Assembly: GCA_900549855.1 (NCBI GenBank)
Contig: URPS01000077.1
Coordinates: forward strand, 1 to 6,110
Length of the DNA: 6,110 nucleotides
Direction of reading: 5' to 3'
DNA from: an uncultured bacterium
GTDB lineage: Bacteria; Cyanobacteriota; Vampirovibrionia; Gastranaerophilales; Gastranaerophilaceae
Both the position numbers and the translations under genes were made by a program. Shown one piece after another: positions 4,986-6,110 of the stretch; position 1 is the first letter of the stretch, and each line of letters opens with the position of its first letter. The notes below the pieces were generated by a model. The model made no database searches. It had not been told where the DNA came from and worked only from the letters and a program-made list of their open reading frames with translations.

Positions 4986-5393
4986 TTAGTATTGTATCTC
5001 TTTCAATGTTGTCGTAGGTTCTAAAAATCTATTATTTACAGCGTCATACACAACTTTTTTGCCGTTTTTATCTGTAAGTTCAAAATCTACAATTCCATCA
5101 TTGGTGTAATCTTGTACTTTCAAAGAATTTTTATTGTAATTTTTATCATTTATAAAATTACCTATCTTATTAATATCTCTATTCTTTTCTATGCGATCTA
5201 CAAGAAACCCTGTTGACACCATACCAAGTGCTACTATTCCGAATGCAGTTGTTCCACTAATCTTTTGATTTAGAACCTTTGTCATATCTGTATTTAAAAA
5301 CTCTTTTACTCCATTAAATGAAACATTATTCTTTTTCTGTTTATTATTGTTAGCTACTCTAATTTGATTGTTACTGATTGCACTTATTCTCAT
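4986..5393 (-). CDS. unknown protein, one membrane segment, calcium-loop-like motif
   Basis: I do not recognise this 135-aa protein, but its parts are clear. Residues 1-23 are Asn/Lys-rich and lead to VSFNG (24-28), resembling the NFKS opening of the 213-aa protein at 4018. Residues 48-66 (TTAFGIVALGMVSTGFLVD) form one likely membrane helix, followed by basic and acidic residues. The C-terminal part contains DYTNDGIVDFE (95-105), with Asp95, Asn98, Asp99, Gly100 and Asp103. This spacing is seen in calcium-binding loops of the dockerin, FG-GAP or EF-hand kind, then FELTDKNGKKVVYD, which suggests a small beta unit. The soluble tail may bind calcium outside the membrane, although topology cannot be read. 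The start is supported by AAGGA (5406-5402) 8 bases before the ATG. It is convergent with the tRNA unit and divergent from the gene at 5545. Confidence 0.72.
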   Translation of the reverse strand: MRISAISNNQIRVANNNKQKKNNVSFNGVKEFLNTDMTKVLNQKISGTTAFGIVALGMVSTGFLVDRIEKNRDINKIGNFINDKNYNKNSLKVQDYTNDGIVDFELTDKNGKKVVYDAVNNRFLEPTTTLKEIQY

Positions 5394-5544
5394 ACACTAT
5401 ATCCTTCCTTTATATCTATTATTAACGCATTTAAAAAATATTTTTGCTAGTTTTTTATAACGAATTGTAACAATTTCCCCTAATACCCTAAAGTTTTCTA
5501 AAAAATTGCCGATATATAAAATAAGAATAAAATTAAGGACAATT

Positions 5545-6110
5545 ATGGTCGACGGTAGAATTGACGGACATTTTAGAATAGATAAAGGTGGTATTACTCA
5601 AGGTATTCAAAAGGAATTGGGCTTGAGTAGTCAAGAATGCAAACAATTAGGAAGTGTATGGACTCAAATAATAAACGAGTTTGATGACTCAAATAACATG
5701 CAAGTTTCAAACAACAAAAATGAAACACCAAATAAAAGCAATAATTATAAAGTTCACAAGGATGCTATTGTACAATTTTCTAAAGATTGTTGGAAAAGAA
5801 TTGTTGATTTAGTCAACAAAACTTTACATAAAAATATTCAAGCAGAAGAAGTAGAAAATGTAGAAGAAACGGCTAATACATCCTTAAAAAGCAATAACGA
5901 TACTTCAACAACAAATAAACAAAATATTGAAAACGCATACAATGAATTAAAATCAATGACGGGTTTGTTTGTCCAGAAATACAAACTTGATGAAAACAAA
6001 TTTACCAAATTACTAGAACAGGCACGACAAGGAACATTAGAGAGTTTGCCTGAAAATATTTGTAATTCGGCAGATTTTGCAATGAGTATGTTGATGGAAG
6101 TTTTTAACGA
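5545..6110 (+). CDS. unknown modular protein, 3' end outside the window
   Basis: An open frame begins at ATG 5545 and runs 188 codons to the window edge without a stop, so the C terminus is missing. AAGGA (5535-5539) lies 5 bases upstream and supports the start. Residues 1-47 form a compact Gly- and Ile-containing helical unit opening MVDGRIDGHFRIDKGG and including TQGIQKELGLSSQECKQLG (18-36). An Asn-rich linker follows (about 48-68). A second helical unit (about 70-98) contains CWKRIV. A low-complexity Glu/Asn/Thr/Ser linker (99-126) precedes a third, probably helical, unit (127 onward). There is no signal peptide or membrane segment. I recall openings of this type in Gastranaerophilales predicted proteins but cannot assign a function. 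TATAAA (5515-5520) is a possible -10 box with no clear -35. Confidence 0.75.
   Translation, partial: MVDGRIDGHFRIDKGGITQGIQKELGLSSQECKQLGSVWTQIINEFDDSNNMQVSNNKNETPNKSNNYKVHKDAIVQFSKDCWKRIVDLVNKTLHKNIQAEEVENVEETANTSLKSNNDTSTTNKQNIENAYNELKSMTGLFVQKYKLDENKFTKLLEQARQGTLESLPENICNSADFAMSMLMEVFN

Overview
The window is AT-rich chromosomal bacterial DNA with Shine-Dalgarno-led genes, a CCA-encoding tRNA-Gly gene and several proteins of unknown function. The style of the unknown proteins suggests an uncultured gut bacterium of the Gastranaerophilales (Melainabacteria) type. They have Asn/Gln/Lys-rich N termini carrying a short Phe-Lys-Ser or Ser-Phe-Asn-Gly motif, and the N terminus of the last ORF also looks familiar from that group. 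This assignment rests on recalled resemblance, not a search. Only four genes have a recognisable function: the mazG start, hepT, mntA and the aminotransferase. The tRNA is also certain.

Left part (1-855): the first 22 codons of a minus-strand mazG pyrophosphohydrolase gene lie at the edge. Divergent from it is a compact two-gene HEPN/MNT toxin-antitoxin operon, hepT then mntA, overlapping by 8 bases. HepT keeps the full RX4HXY RNase motif. MntA keeps GSX10DXD but appears to have Asn where the third metal-binding Asp normally stands.

Middle (856-2333): a minus-strand gene of unknown function (possible two-membrane-segment protein) is bracketed on both sides by copies of a degenerate 8-bp repeat based on GTCGTTAA. 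On its promoter side the repeats form a large imperfect palindrome of about 217 bp, next to a separate operator-like inverted repeat. A small unknown plus-strand gene follows.

Right part (2334-6110): a complete PLP-dependent class I/II aminotransferase has its own promoter and a perfect 18-bp terminator stem. After a 394-bp spacer with a candidate promoter and a structured leader comes a 213-aa unknown protein. Next is a complete tRNA-Gly(GCC) transcription unit (promoter, tRNA, terminator), then a gene-free stretch with a locally GC-richer, structured segment. A minus-strand 135-aa single-membrane-segment protein with a calcium-loop-like sequence follows. The window ends in a plus-strand ORF that runs off the right edge.

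Apart from the hepT-mntA operon, the genes look like single transcription units with changing strand. There is no phage, insertion sequence, CRISPR array or obvious defence island beyond the toxin-antitoxin pair. The most unusual material is non-coding: the octamer-repeat palindrome and the structured segment downstream of the tRNA.
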